NCBI RefSeq assembly: GCF_004916975.1
Contig: NZ_STGQ01000002.1
Span: forward strand, 1,192,079 to 1,256,078
Reading direction: 5' to 3'
Length of the DNA: 64,000 nucleotides
Source of the DNA: Paenibacillus dokdonensis
Lineage (GTDB): Bacteria > Bacillota > Bacilli > Paenibacillales > Paenibacillaceae
Shown here: piece after piece, positions 43,074-51,738 of the stretch
How positions within the stretch are numbered: the first letter of the stretch is position 1
Layout of the letters: each line of letters begins with the position of its first letter
The notes under the pieces: model-generated
Told to the model about the DNA's origin: nothing
The model's input: the letters and a program-made list of their open reading frames with translations, nothing else
The model's database searches: none
Program-made: the position numbers and the translations under genes

Positions 43074-44993
43074 ATGAACACGCGAAATCATCGGCGAGCC
43101 GCTATTCATCCCATGATCCGCCAGGCGTTTGAGATGAAGAGAATAGCCCTGCCATGGAACCGGGCGATCTGTGCGGGCCTATGTCTGGGCCTGCCCTCTT
43201 TGATCGGCCTTCTGCTGGGGCGCTTCGATTACGGCATGCTGGCGGGGACTGGGGGATTTACGTACTTATATACATTTCATGAGCCTTATGCGTTAAGAGC
43301 GAGGAAGCTTTTCTTTGTCATGCTAGGCATCGGCTTTTCCGTCTTTTGCGGCTCGCTGCTGGCTCCGTATCCGGTTCTGTCCGCGGTGGTGCTGGGATTG
43401 ATCGGAGCGCTGGCGACCTTTATTTTTGGAGCGCTTAAGTTCAAAGGGCCGGCCGCTCTTTTCTTCGTTCTGAGCTTCGCGCTTGCTTCCGGTATGCCGC
43501 ATGGTCCCTCCGAAGCCTTAACCCGAGGGACACTTGTTCTTTTGGGAGGGGCGCTGGCATGGCTGATCGCCATGGCGGGCTGGCTTACGAATCCGCATGG
43601 ACCCGAAACCCAGGCGGTCCGCAGGTTGTATACCAATCTGGCGGATTTGCTGGATGCAGCCGGAACGGGCAAGTATAAGAAGGCGAGACATGAGACCCTG
43701 ATCTCCATGGTTGAGGCGGAGTCCATTTTGGCCGGGCAGGGGAGAGTATGGCGGGAACCCGCACGGGTCTACCGTCTATTCAGGCTGTTTCACCAGGCAC
43801 ATGTGATCTACCAGGAAACCGATACCTGGAACTTGAGGAAGGGAGAGCCGCTGCCGCCGGCGCTGGGGCAGGTAGTCCGCAGCGTCTCCGGAGTTCTGCG
43901 CTACCGTGGAATACTGATAACGGACAGCCTGAAGCGGCTGGAGGATTCGGATCTTGAAGGGCTTCTACGCGCGGTGCGGGAAATGGCAGCGATTTTGGAG
44001 GCGGACGCCGAAGACGGCTGGGAGGACAGAAGCATAGCCGGAACGCCGGTGAAGAGTATCTTTCTCAGCGCCTTCGACAAAAATTCGCTTGTGTTTCTGC
44101 TGTCCCTAAGATTCGGTATGATCTTAATGATCGCTGCCTTGGCCGCTCATGCGTTTAATTTAAACCGCTCTTACTGGGTGCCTCTTTCCTGTGCCTCGGT
44201 TATGCTGGGTTCAACAGTCATTGCCACATTTCACCGGGCAATCCAGCGCTCTTTGGGAACGATGATTGGAATTTTAATAGCGAGCGCCATTTTATGGGCG
44301 CAGCCGGAAGGCTTTATCATTTCCGTTGCCATCATGCTCTTTACGTTTTTCGCTGAGCTGTTGATCGTTCGCAACTATGCGATCGCCATCCTGTTCGTGA
44401 CGCCGAATGCGATCCTTATGGCGGAGGCGAGCTCGCACATCCACGATGTAGGGTATTTCGCCGGGACGCGGATCGTTGATGTCATTACCGGCAGTGTTAT
44501 CGGCTTGATCGGTGTTCTCATCCTCGGCAGGAAATCTGCCTCAAGCCGAATTCCGTATCTGATGGGCCGGACGATCCGGAGTCAGTCCCAGCTTGCTGCC
44601 ATGCTGTTCACAAAACAGAAGGCATCTTACAAGGCAGAGGACAGCCGGGAGCAGCGTTCCATGAAGACCCATCTGTCTAACCTGACTACGGTTTACGCAA
44701 CGGCGCTTGGGGAAATTCCGAGAAGCGAGGAGGAGCTGCAGCGGCTGCTGCCCGTGGTGTGGGCGCTCGATCAATTCGGTTACCTGTTGAATTCCTATGC
44801 CTGGACGGCGAACCGGCCCGAACTGCCTGATCCCGAGCTTGCCCGTCTGCTGCTTGTGTTCGAGAAAATGGCCCAGTGCGCCGAACAGCAGCGGAGCATC
44901 ACGCTTCCGGCTGTTCCCGAACTTGCGCTGACACCGAAAATAAGGCAGGAGCTGCTTGCGATGCAGAGCACGCTGGAGAAGAGCCTGACATAG
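43074..44993 (+). CDS. FUSC family membrane protein
   Basis: The 639-residue protein has two blocks of membrane helices separated by and followed by cytoplasmic helical domains. The blocks are roughly residues 20-165 (LCLGLPSLIGLLLGRF, FFVLSFALASG) and 345-500 (FGMILMIAALAAHAF, YWVPLSCASVMLGSTVI). The second block carries the FUSC motif YWVPLS. Relatives such as AaeB and YccS are thought to export aromatic acids or other small compounds. No partner gene is adjacent. The ATG at 43074 follows AAAGGAAG. A bidirectional terminator lies after the stop. Confidence 0.88.
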   Translation: MNTRNHRRAAIHPMIRQAFEMKRIALPWNRAICAGLCLGLPSLIGLLLGRFDYGMLAGTGGFTYLYTFHEPYALRARKLFFVMLGIGFSVFCGSLLAPYPVLSAVVLGLIGALATFIFGALKFKGPAALFFVLSFALASGMPHGPSEALTRGTLVLLGGALAWLIAMAGWLTNPHGPETQAVRRLYTNLADLLDAAGTGKYKKARHETLISMVEAESILAGQGRVWREPARVYRLFRLFHQAHVIYQETDTWNLRKGEPLPPALGQVVRSVSGVLRYRGILITDSLKRLEDSDLEGLLRAVREMAAILEADAEDGWEDRSIAGTPVKSIFLSAFDKNSLVFLLSLRFGMILMIAALAAHAFNLNRSYWVPLSCASVMLGSTVIATFHRAIQRSLGTMIGILIASAILWAQPEGFIISVAIMLFTFFAELLIVRNYAIAILFVTPNAILMAEASSHIHDVGYFAGTRIVDVITGSVIGLIGVLILGRKSASSRIPYLMGRTIRSQSQLAAMLFTKQKASYKAEDSREQRSMKTHLSNLTTVYATALGEIPRSEEELQRLLPVVWALDQFGYLLNSYAWTANRPELPDPELARLLLVFEKMAQCAEQQRSITLPAVPELALTPKIRQELLAMQSTLEKSLT

Positions 44994-45021
44994 GCAAGAA
45001 GATAGATCGGCTGTAATTAGT

Positions 45022-45061
45022 AAAAAGCCCCGCTCAAATGATGATTTGAGCGGGGCTTTTC
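45022..45061. terminator. Bidirectional terminator
   Basis: AAAAGCCCCGCTCAAAT and ATTTGAGCGGGGCTTTT form a perfect 17-bp stem with A and T tracts on both sides. It serves FUSC and the convergent NDH-2 gene. Confidence 0.95.
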
Positions 45062-45077
45062 TTGATTGCTTATATGA

Positions 45078-46256
45078 TTAGTAAGCCAGTGTGAACAAAG
45101 CTTTGATGTGGGAGAGGTAACGGATGTTACTTGCTTCCTTCATCATGGTTGCTGGCAACCCTTTAAGGGAGATGTTGTTTTCGCCAACCGTAGCTACAGC
45201 ATCTCTGCGTCCAAGGCTGGCCAGTGTGCCGGAGTTCACCGGATCAAAGGTTTGGGATGCCTTGTCAGTCAGGTAAGCATACAGGTTGTAGCCGATCAGC
45301 TCGCCCATTTGCCAAGCGATTTGAGCTGTTGGAGGATAAGGACGGCCCGTTGCATCAAAGACAACAGCGCTGTCACCAGCTACAAATACATCTTTATGGG
45401 ATGTGGATTGCATGAATTCATTCACCGTTGCACGTCCGCGGTTAACTTCGAGGCCGGATTCTCCAACGAGTGGGTTGCCTTGAACGCCACCAGTCCATAC
45501 GAAGGTGTTGGTAACGATTTTTTGACCGTCTTTCAGGTCAACGACGTTGCCTTCCACGTTCGTTACAGGAAGACCTGTCAGGAATGTTACGCCGCGGTTT
45601 TCAAGACTTGCTTTCGCGCGGTCGATAAGATGATCTGGAAGTACTGGCAGGATTTTAGGACCTGCTTCAACCAGCAGCAGTTTAACTTCGCCCGGGTCTA
45701 CGCCGTATTTACGAGCCAATTTTGGCATAATGTCGGCAATTTCACCAACAAGCTCAACGCCGGTCAAGCCGCCGCCGCCGATCAGGATAGTTGCGTCAGC
45801 TGCATCTTTAGTTTGCGAATAAGCTTTAATGCGGTCTTCGATGTGCTGGTGGATGCGGTTTGCATCTTCAGCGGATTTCAGAACCATGCTGTACTTATCA
45901 AGTCCTGGAATACCGAAGTATGCAGTGATGCTTCCGAGACCGACAACGAGGGCATCATAAGTGAGCTTGGAGCCGTCGGACAATTTTACTTCTTTGTTGT
46001 CTACAGAGAAAGAATCAACCTTTGCGATTTTCAGATCGATGTCTTTACCTTTGAACAGTTTGTCGAGAGGCATAGCGATTGCTTTTTCCTCGATGCTGCC
46101 TGCAGCCAGACGGTGAAGCTCGGTAATGATTTGGTGAGTCGGATATTGGTTCACCACGGTGACACGCGCTTGATCTTTGTTAAGATATTTGCGCAAGGTC
46201 ATAGCAGAGAGAAGTCCGCCATATCCTGCACCCAAAATGACAATATGTTTTGACAT
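45078..46256 (-). CDS. ndh: Type II NADH dehydrogenase (NDH-2)
   Basis: The 392-residue flavoprotein has the FAD motif ILGAGYGGL at the N-terminus, a central NADH-binding motif ILIGGGGLTGVELVGE, and the late motif DVFVAGDSAVVF. The C-terminal helix attaches it to the membrane. It passes electrons from NADH to quinone without pumping protons. The DUF1641 gene lies just upstream on the same strand, as in the B. subtilis yjlC-ndh operon (B. subtilis ndh was formerly yjlD). GGAGG lies seven bases before the ATG. A possible Rex-type site lies upstream of the operon. Confidence 0.93.
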   Translation of the reverse strand: MSKHIVILGAGYGGLLSAMTLRKYLNKDQARVTVVNQYPTHQIITELHRLAAGSIEEKAIAMPLDKLFKGKDIDLKIAKVDSFSVDNKEVKLSDGSKLTYDALVVGLGSITAYFGIPGLDKYSMVLKSAEDANRIHQHIEDRIKAYSQTKDAADATILIGGGGLTGVELVGEIADIMPKLARKYGVDPGEVKLLLVEAGPKILPVLPDHLIDRAKASLENRGVTFLTGLPVTNVEGNVVDLKDGQKIVTNTFVWTGGVQGNPLVGESGLEVNRGRATVNEFMQSTSHKDVFVAGDSAVVFDATGRPYPPTAQIAWQMGELIGYNLYAYLTDKASQTFDPVNSGTLASLGRRDAVATVGENNISLKGLPATMMKEASNIRYLSHIKALFTLAY

Positions 46257-46293
46257 AGTTTTTCCTCCGTCCTTACTGGTAAAATTGAGAGAA

Positions 46294-46734
46294 TTATTGT
46301 TGTTCTTTAGAGCGTTCAGCAGAAACCTGGAGATATGCGTTCACAAAACGGAACATTTTTTGCGCTTGCGGATCTTTCAGCAATTTGAGCATACCAAAAA
46401 GACCGATCACTTCATGACTCTCTTCAGCACGGTCTTTAGCTTCGATCACGTTCGCCGCAACATTCTTAGCGGATTTGATCACTGGGGAAGCCATTTCCTG
46501 AATCGCACCTACAGTGTCACTTTTCAGTGTTTTGTCCGTAGCTACGGATTGAGCGAAGTCATAAGACTTTGTCAATACATTCACAAGCTCAGTCAGCTTT
46601 GGAAGATGGTTGACCAGAGTAGTCAAAGATTCCTGAACCTCAGGCTTGAGCAGTTGGTCCAGCAAATCATGTTGATCTTGGCTGACAGGCGTGTTTGCTT
46701 GTTCTGTCGTTGCATCAGTAATTGTTTCTGACAT
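46294..46734 (-). CDS. DUF1641 protein, NDH-2 partner (YjlC-like)
   Basis: The roughly 146-residue helical protein belongs to DUF1641 (LLDQLLKPEVQESLTTLVNH, then LFGMLKLLKDPQAQKMFRF). In Bacillus it is encoded directly before ndh. The role is not well known, but it is likely an accessory of NADH oxidation. I prefer the second ATG (46734), because AAAGGAG then has proper spacing. The first ATG at 46740 is only two bases from it. A leader hairpin precedes the gene. Confidence 0.85.
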   Translation of the reverse strand: MSETITDATTEQANTPVSQDQHDLLDQLLKPEVQESLTTLVNHLPKLTELVNVLTKSYDFAQSVATDKTLKSDTVGAIQEMASPVIKSAKNVAANVIEAKDRAEESHEVIGLFGMLKLLKDPQAQKMFRFVNAYLQVSAERSKEQQ

Positions 46735-46774
46735 GTCCATTTCTCCTTTGCGTAAGCAGCAATGCTTAGTTTTA

Positions 46775-46819
46775 TTATAAAAAAGGGCTGATAGACCCTT
46801 TTTAGGCAGAGGGGTCTAT
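46775..46819 (-). promoter_or_regulatory. Leader hairpin with T run and TATAAT before the DUF1641 gene
   Basis: On the minus strand ATAGACCC and GGGTCTAT (46791-46819) form a stem. CAGCCCTTTTTTATAATAAA follows just before the gene. It can be read as a leader terminator (attenuator) or as a -10 box TATAAT. The two readings exclude each other, and I cannot decide between them. Confidence 0.4.
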
Positions 46820-46932
46820 AACCTGGGGACCTTCCTCGTAACGAAAAAGGCCGAAAATCTAAATTACCACTACATATGTTAACATAATGCTCTCTAAAAG
46901 GATAATGAGGCATTTAAGAGTGATAGATCAAA

Positions 46933-46950
46933 TTGTGAAGTTTTACACAT
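46933..46950. promoter_or_regulatory. Rex-like operator
   Basis: TTGTGAA-GTTT-TACACAT matches the redox repressor Rex consensus TTGTGAA-N4-TTCACAA at all but two positions. Rex controls the homologous yjlC-ndh operon in B. subtilis. The site is about 200 bases upstream of the gene, so a long leader would be needed. Confidence 0.5.
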
Positions 46951-47195
46951 ATATACGTCTTCTTGGTCCGATATTCTCTGTTTTGCTTTATTTTTACGCC
47001 AAAAACGTGATGAAAACCACTGTGAATAGGAAAATAACAGTAATTCATCCCCTTCCGCAGTTGTCCTTCCATAGGTTCTTCAATTCATCTTGGCTGTATG
47101 CACAATGTTTAATGAAAAGAGGCCATCAAGCAGAACAGCTTAATGACCTGAATGGTTATGATGTTTTGATCACATGAAATTGATCATTGAGACGC
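46951..47195. other. Intergenic stretch without recognised gene
   Basis: An open frame runs through here on the plus strand, but it has no ribosome binding site and no family resemblance. I see no gene or clear structure. Confidence 0.4.
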
Positions 47196-47237
47196 AAAAA
47201 ACCGCCCTCCGGTGCAAACCCGTGCCGGGAGCGGTTT
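47196..47237 (-). terminator. Terminator of the ccdC-like gene
   Basis: On the minus strand AACCGCTCCCGGCAC pairs imperfectly with the following GCACCGGAGGGCGGTT, followed by a T run. Confidence 0.85.
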
Positions 47238-47254
47238 AATGAAGTTACTTTATT

Positions 47255-47782
47255 TTACGACTGATGGGGCGTTTCCGGGCTGATCGGTTTGCCGTTCAGT
47301 TCGCCGGCTGCTTCGATGACTCGATACTGCTTCAGCATGAAAATTCTCCAGCGGACAATCATGCCGAATGCCAGCAGGAAGAAGAGCGCACCGGATTGCG
47401 GGATCGAGACATACTTGTCAATGACCTGATGAAGAACGGTACGGACAATGAGCAGAACGAACAGGATAACCACGAAGCTCTTGGAGCGTCTGGCAAAAAC
47501 CTGTCCTTCGGAGACTTCGAATTTGGTACTGCGAATCAACGGATATGAGAATAAAAACCAGCCGACGAGAAAAGCAGCTAAGGCCCAAAGCCATGGAATC
47601 CGTGTTTGCGGCGCCACGAACATCAGGAAGCCTGTTGACATGCCAAGCGGCGGGATGAGTATTTTTTTGATGGTTACTGGTCTATCGCTGGCTTTCAAAC
47701 GGACGAAAATGACCATAAGCGCCATGACCAGAGCCCCCACGGTAGATCCAATTTGAAGATATGAGGGACTAATATGAGCCAA
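47255..47782 (-). CDS. ccdC: CcdC family membrane protein
   Basis: The roughly 175-residue protein has five or six hydrophobic segments. It shows the CcdC pattern: VMALMVIFVRLKASDRPVTI, LIPPLGMSTGFLMFV, LIRSTKFEV and AFGMIVRWRIFMLKQYR. CcdC was found next to cytochrome c maturation genes in Bacillus, but its own role is not fixed. The best start is TTG at 47782, eight bases after AGAGGAG. The ATG 36 bases upstream lacks such a site. It stands alone between terminators. Confidence 0.85.
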   Translation of the reverse strand: MAHISPSYLQIGSTVGALVMALMVIFVRLKASDRPVTIKKILIPPLGMSTGFLMFVAPQTRIPWLWALAAFLVGWFLFSYPLIRSTKFEVSEGQVFARRSKSFVVILFVLLIVRTVLHQVIDKYVSIPQSGALFFLLAFGMIVRWRIFMLKQYRVIEAAGELNGKPISPETPHQS

Positions 47783-47940
47783 GTTAAAGACTCCTCTCTG
47801 AAAATGATAATTAATCACGTATAACTATATTATATCACACTCATCGAGAAGTAAACTTGAACGTCATATGACATCTTTGCCTCCGTGGGAAACTTTTTTC
47901 ATACCTTTCTTATCCCGCCTTTTGTTCGATGGAGATCAGC

Positions 47941-48510
47941 TTAAGAAGTAGATTCTGCGTGCATGCCTTTCAGAAATGTCTTCAGCACATAATGGAGGCT
48001 TTCATCCACCTGAAGATCCATCTGAAAGCCCCCATGCTGCTCAAGCGTCGCGAATCCATGCAAAAAACTGCGCAGTCCGCGGATCGCATGCAGCGTTTCC
48101 TTTTCTCCCAGCCCGTAAGGCTCCAGTATCCGCAAAAAAAGGTTCAGCAGCTCCGCTTTGACTGCCTCCAGATCCTCATGCTCCTGTGTATTTACCTTAT
48201 AAAAGGCCTCATATAGGCCAGGGCGGGAACGTGCAAACTGGAGATAGGCATCGCATAAGCTGAGAATGGCATCATCGCCGGATTTGCCGATGACGGCATC
48301 ACGCGTTTTCTCGACGAGAAGATGCAGGCAGTAGACAGTGAGTGCTGCCCGCAAATCCGGGAGTCCGTTCACATGATTATATAAGGAAGGGGAACGCACA
48401 TTGAGCTTCTGCGCCAGAGCAGCCAGAGTAAGCGAATCCAGTCCGGATGCGTCGGCCAGCTCGGCTGCGGCAACCAGAAGCGTATGGCGGTCGAGTCCCA
48501 TTTTGGCCAT
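47941..48510 (-). CDS. TetR family regulator with WHG domain
   Basis: The 189-residue protein has an N-terminal TetR helix-turn-helix (SGLDSLTLAALAQKLNVRSP followed by SLYNHV) and a C-terminal WHG-type domain (AIRGLRSFLHGFATLE). It starts three bases after the stop of the metallo-hydrolase gene, so both share one transcript. The promoter of that transcript carries two copies of a palindrome. I infer that this protein binds there and represses the pair until a small ligand appears. GGGAGGTG precedes the ATG. Confidence 0.92.
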   Translation of the reverse strand: MAKMGLDRHTLLVAAAELADASGLDSLTLAALAQKLNVRSPSLYNHVNGLPDLRAALTVYCLHLLVEKTRDAVIGKSGDDAILSLCDAYLQFARSRPGLYEAFYKVNTQEHEDLEAVKAELLNLFLRILEPYGLGEKETLHAIRGLRSFLHGFATLEQHGGFQMDLQVDESLHYVLKTFLKGMHAESTS

Positions 48511-48512
48511 TG

Positions 48513-49229
48513 TTATTTCACCTCCCGGAAAGCCTCTTCAGCACGCTGGATCGCCCGGCTGATCGCTGCTGCAGGCTGCTCCAGCATCCGTCCGTGGCCA
48601 ACAGCAAGCCAGGATGGCTGGAGCCCGGCGAGGCGGCGTGCGCTTGTCAGCGCAGCGTCCTTATTCCAGGTGGCCATCGCCGGAAAAGGGAACAGCGGCT
48701 GCATATGGCCGGATACGGCCATCCCGCCCCGGATTTGAAAGGCATCCCCGGCAATCAACACCTGGCTGCGTGTATCCAAAAACGCCATATGGCCAGGAGT
48801 ATGGCCAGGGGAGGCGACAGCCAGGAGCGAACCCACACGGTCGCCGTCCTCCAGGAGATGATCGGGCTTGGTGCGTATTTTCCGGGGAACATCACCTTTG
48901 ATTGGGGTTTGCAGCTCTCCCTCTTCGAGGTCGCGGCTTCCCGCCAGAAGGGCTTGATCGCGGCGCGATATATATACTTCGGCTGTTGGAATGGCGTCTT
49001 TTAACGCATCCAGGGCGCCGACATGATCACCATGTGCATGGGTAAGCAGGATGCGGGTTATGGGTTTGCCGAGGGAATCCGCAGCATTCTGTATACCCTT
49101 AAAACTGAACGGCATCCCTGCATCAATCAAGGTGAGACCCTGTTCTTCTTCAACAAGATACACGTTGACAGGAAACAGGCGGGGCATAAAGGCAAGCTGG
49201 GTAACCTGGTGAACGGTTGTTTTTTTCAT
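48513..49229 (-). CDS. Metallo-beta-lactamase fold hydrolase
   Basis: The roughly 238-residue protein has the MBL signature THAHGDHVGAL near residue 69. Further metal ligands are seen in ASPGHTPGHMAFLD, LIAGDAFQI and LAVGHGRM. It should bind two metal ions and hydrolyse an ester, thioester or lactone. The ATG at 49229 lies nine bases after GGGAGG. An in-frame ATG nine bases upstream is too close to it. It is the first gene of a two-gene operon with a TetR regulator. The control by the regulator suggests a xenobiotic or signal molecule as substrate, which is inference. Confidence 0.92.
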   Translation of the reverse strand: MKKTTVHQVTQLAFMPRLFPVNVYLVEEEQGLTLIDAGMPFSFKGIQNAADSLGKPITRILLTHAHGDHVGALDALKDAIPTAEVYISRRDQALLAGSRDLEEGELQTPIKGDVPRKIRTKPDHLLEDGDRVGSLLAVASPGHTPGHMAFLDTRSQVLIAGDAFQIRGGMAVSGHMQPLFPFPAMATWNKDAALTSARRLAGLQPSWLAVGHGRMLEQPAAAISRAIQRAEEAFREVK

Positions 49230-49253
49230 TAAAATCATCCTCCCATAATTGCA

Positions 49254-49298
49254 AACTAATATCATTAGTATTATAACTAATGATATTAGTTAAAGCAA
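49254..49298 (-). promoter_or_regulatory. Promoter with twin TetR operators
   Basis: A perfect inverted repeat with 16-bp arms spans 49254-49291. Each arm holds its own palindrome ACTAAT-N3-ATTAGT, at 49255-49269 and 49276-49290, with centres 21 bp apart. On the minus strand TTGCTT (49293-49298) and TATAAT (49270-49275) with a 17-bp spacer form the promoter. One operator therefore fills the spacer and the other lies just downstream of the -10. Confidence 0.88.
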
Positions 49299-49415
49299 TC
49301 TTAATTTATTATGCGAAGGCTATTTGGGCATAAACTACGAGAAAAGCGTTTTCAAAATTACATTTCCATACTATAATGGTTTTGTAAACCCTTTCATATG
49401 TCTAATCTGATTTTT

Positions 49416-49446
49416 GAGTCCTTCTTGCGAAGGGCTCCTTTTTTTT
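49416..49446 (+). terminator. Orphan terminator upstream of the sigma factor gene
   Basis: GAGTCCTTC and GAAGGGCTC form a stem with a short loop, followed by eight or more T. No gene lies upstream on this strand. A possible promoter (TTTTCA, 17 bp, TATAAT at 49372) lies 40 bases before it. Confidence 0.8.
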
Positions 49447-49455
49447 GTGCAAAAG

Positions 49456-49482
49456 TGAGAATAAAGTCGACCTGCATCCGTC
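49456..49482 (+). promoter_or_regulatory. Possible ECF-type promoter
   Basis: TGAGAA at 49456 and CGTC at 49479 with a 17-base gap resemble the ECF promoter pattern TGAAAC-N16/17-CGTC. It would allow the sigma factor to drive its own gene. The -35 match is imperfect. Confidence 0.4.
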
Positions 49483-49523
49483 TATAAGGTATAAAGATCA
49501 GATGAAGAGCAAGGAGGATCGTT

Positions 49524-50129
49524 ATGATAGACCCATCACGGGACGTTGCGCTGGTTAGAGAGGTATTGGCCGGCGATAAGGAGAGCTTCGCGCAGCTGGT
49601 TGAAATACATAAAAATAAAATATACGGTCTGTTACGAGGAATGGGCGCGGGTCCGCAGGATGCCCAAGATTACACGCAGGAGGCTTTTTTGAAGGCCTAC
49701 CGCAAGCTTGCGGGTTTTCGGGAGGAATCAAGCTTTGCTTCCTGGATGTACACCATCGCCGTGAATGTGATGAGGGATGCCGGAAGGAAAAAAAAAGCGG
49801 ATCCGGCGGATGATGATGTTCTGGTCAAAGGGCAGCATCACAGCGAAACGCCGGAAGCAGCTTATCTGCGAAAGGAAACGGGCCGGGAAATGCACAAGTT
49901 ATTGGAGCAGCTCCCGGATAAATACCGCATAGTCATTTTGCTGAGATATACGAATGAACTAAGTTATGAAGAAATTGCTGATATTGTCGGCGTTGATGTA
50001 GATAAAGTACGCAACCGGCTTCATCGGGCGAAAAAGTCTCTGCGTAAAAAGTTTAAGGATGAGGAGGGGATGAAACATGAGATGCTGGAAGCTTGCTCAG
50101 ACAAAAGAGTACCTTCATTCTGGAAATAA
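49524..50129 (+). CDS. ECF-type RNA polymerase sigma factor
   Basis: The 201-residue protein has sigma region 2 (DAQDYTQEAFLKAYRKLAGF followed by REESSFASWMYTIA) and region 4 (LPDKYRIVILLRYTNELSYE, then EIADIVGVDVDKVRNRLHRA). It belongs to the ECF group near SigW/SigM of Bacillota and should respond to envelope stress. Its end overlaps the anti-sigma gene by 53 bases, ensuring matched production. The ATG follows AAGGAGG. A possible autoregulatory promoter lies just upstream. Confidence 0.93.
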   Translation: MIDPSRDVALVREVLAGDKESFAQLVEIHKNKIYGLLRGMGAGPQDAQDYTQEAFLKAYRKLAGFREESSFASWMYTIAVNVMRDAGRKKKADPADDDVLVKGQHHSETPEAAYLRKETGREMHKLLEQLPDKYRIVILLRYTNELSYEEIADIVGVDVDKVRNRLHRAKKSLRKKFKDEEGMKHEMLEACSDKRVPSFWK

Positions 50130-51702
50130 ACCGGATGAAGAGCTGACTTTCCATATCGAGATCTGCTCCGAGTGCCAGTCCTTGGTGCACGCAGCTGCTG
50201 AGGAAGAGCAAATATGGGCAGAGCTGCTGTTTACCGAATCCCTTCCGAACGACTTTACGCAGCAGGTGATGGCTTCCCTGGAACAAGTGGATATCGAACC
50301 TGCCAGGCCGCAGCATCCGGTTTCCGCTGTTAAGCATCTTCGCAGATCCAAGCCTTTCATGAAGAAGAGTGCACTCTGGATCGCGTCTCTTCTGATTGTG
50401 ACAGCCGCCTTTACGTTGTATGCGCAGCCTTCTATCGCTGATTGGGTGAGGTCTATTTTTACGAAAGAGACAACAGACAGCGGGATCATGGATGCACGTC
50501 AGCTCGGCATTCTCCAGAACCCGCATGTGAAAGTAAGGGATAAGGGTTATACCATTGAGATTAACGAGGTTGTTGCCGATACAACGAGACTTGTCATGGG
50601 CGTTAAAATCACCGATCCGCAGGGTGAACCCGTTGTTAATCAAGTGAGCTGGACAGACCTTCGTATCCTGGATCTGGACGGTAACGAGGTAGCGCAACTT
50701 AGGGAAATAAGTGGCTCGAAATCGCTAGAGAAGTTGACGTTTGCTTTTACCCGGGAAATTCTCACGGATGAGCTGAACGTGGTAGGCCATGTGGAGGAGA
50801 TCGGAAACCAGTTCTCCAAGCAGATCGTGAAGGGAAAGTGGGATTTCAAGTTCAAGGTGGATATGAAAAAGGCGAATGCACTGAATATTATCACGTCCCT
50901 GAATGAAAAGTATGTCACTCCAGACGGATTGCAAATTGAGATGGAAAAGCTGGTCCGCACGCCAAGCGGGGTACAGCTGCAATTGAGCACCTCCCTGAGC
51001 GGCGAAGCAGCGAAACGCTCTCCTGAAGACATGGAAAGCCAGCAGAAGCTGATGTTCCATTTTGAAAATGAACAGGGTGAAGATATATCGAGCGTAAACA
51101 ACAGCCGGGGCGGGCATCCGGAAACCATCATTTCGCAGCAGAGTGAACTGCAATCCGGTAAACGGCACTGGACCTATACATTTAGATATCTTCCTTATGA
51201 CCGACAAAAGCTTCGATTTGTATTGGACGGATACTCTATTCCGGTGAAGAGCGCCGGTTCGGTGGAGTTCGTTCCGAGCAAGCTTAAAGGTCATCCGGTG
51301 ATATTTAAGGATCAGGGGGATGAGATTACATTAAGTAGTTTCATCATAGGACAGGATCCAAATCTTCAGGAACAAAAAACAGTGGGATTAATTCAAATGA
51401 AAGCGAAGTTTAAAAATGAATTTGATAAAGATGCATGGTTTGTGAGGGATCCGGATGGAAGAGAATACTTCACATCTTTCAGAGGTTCCGTTAGCATGGG
51501 CGAAATTAAGGAGGCTTCCGGAGATCCGGGCTTCATTGTGTATGAAATGACTGAACTTCCAGAAAAAGTAACCCTTATACGTACAGTGACCGATAAATGG
51601 TACTCCAACGTTAACTGGTCTTTCGAGCTGCCCAAAGGCAAGCCGATTCCCGGGCTCGAAAACGTGGATCCGGAGAGCTACTTTGGCACAGAGGCTCCAT
51701 AA
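50077..51702 (+). CDS. Membrane-bound anti-sigma factor with DUF4179-like domain
   Basis: The 541-residue protein begins with a short zinc-finger anti-sigma motif (FHIEICSECQSLV) that should bind the sigma factor in the cytoplasm. One membrane helix follows (LWIASLLIVTAAFTLYA). A large extracytoplasmic part then starts with a DUF4179-like domain (YTIEINEVVADTTRLVMGVK) and continues as beta-sandwich-like sequence. This is the common RsiX/YlaD-like arrangement in Paenibacillus, where the outer domain senses the signal. Its start lies inside the sigma gene. A terminator follows. Confidence 0.88.
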   Translation: MRCWKLAQTKEYLHSGNKPDEELTFHIEICSECQSLVHAAAEEEQIWAELLFTESLPNDFTQQVMASLEQVDIEPARPQHPVSAVKHLRRSKPFMKKSALWIASLLIVTAAFTLYAQPSIADWVRSIFTKETTDSGIMDARQLGILQNPHVKVRDKGYTIEINEVVADTTRLVMGVKITDPQGEPVVNQVSWTDLRILDLDGNEVAQLREISGSKSLEKLTFAFTREILTDELNVVGHVEEIGNQFSKQIVKGKWDFKFKVDMKKANALNIITSLNEKYVTPDGLQIEMEKLVRTPSGVQLQLSTSLSGEAAKRSPEDMESQQKLMFHFENEQGEDISSVNNSRGGHPETIISQQSELQSGKRHWTYTFRYLPYDRQKLRFVLDGYSIPVKSAGSVEFVPSKLKGHPVIFKDQGDEITLSSFIIGQDPNLQEQKTVGLIQMKAKFKNEFDKDAWFVRDPDGREYFTSFRGSVSMGEIKEASGDPGFIVYEMTELPEKVTLIRTVTDKWYSNVNWSFELPKGKPIPGLENVDPESYFGTEAP

Positions 51703-51738
51703 CTCCAGCATATATATCATGAAAATATAGGAAACAGC

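Noticed and set aside
45108..46253. 381-codon open frame on the plus strand
   Set aside because: It mirrors the NDH-2 gene, whose FAD and NAD motifs are clear, and shows no protein features of its own.
46887..47177. 96-codon plus-strand frame upstream of the DUF1641 gene
   Set aside because: It starts without a ribosome binding site, crosses the Rex-like site and matches nothing that I recognise.
49416..49446. Terminator as the end of the MBL/TetR operon
   Set aside because: That operon runs on the opposite strand away from this point, so the T run is on the wrong side.
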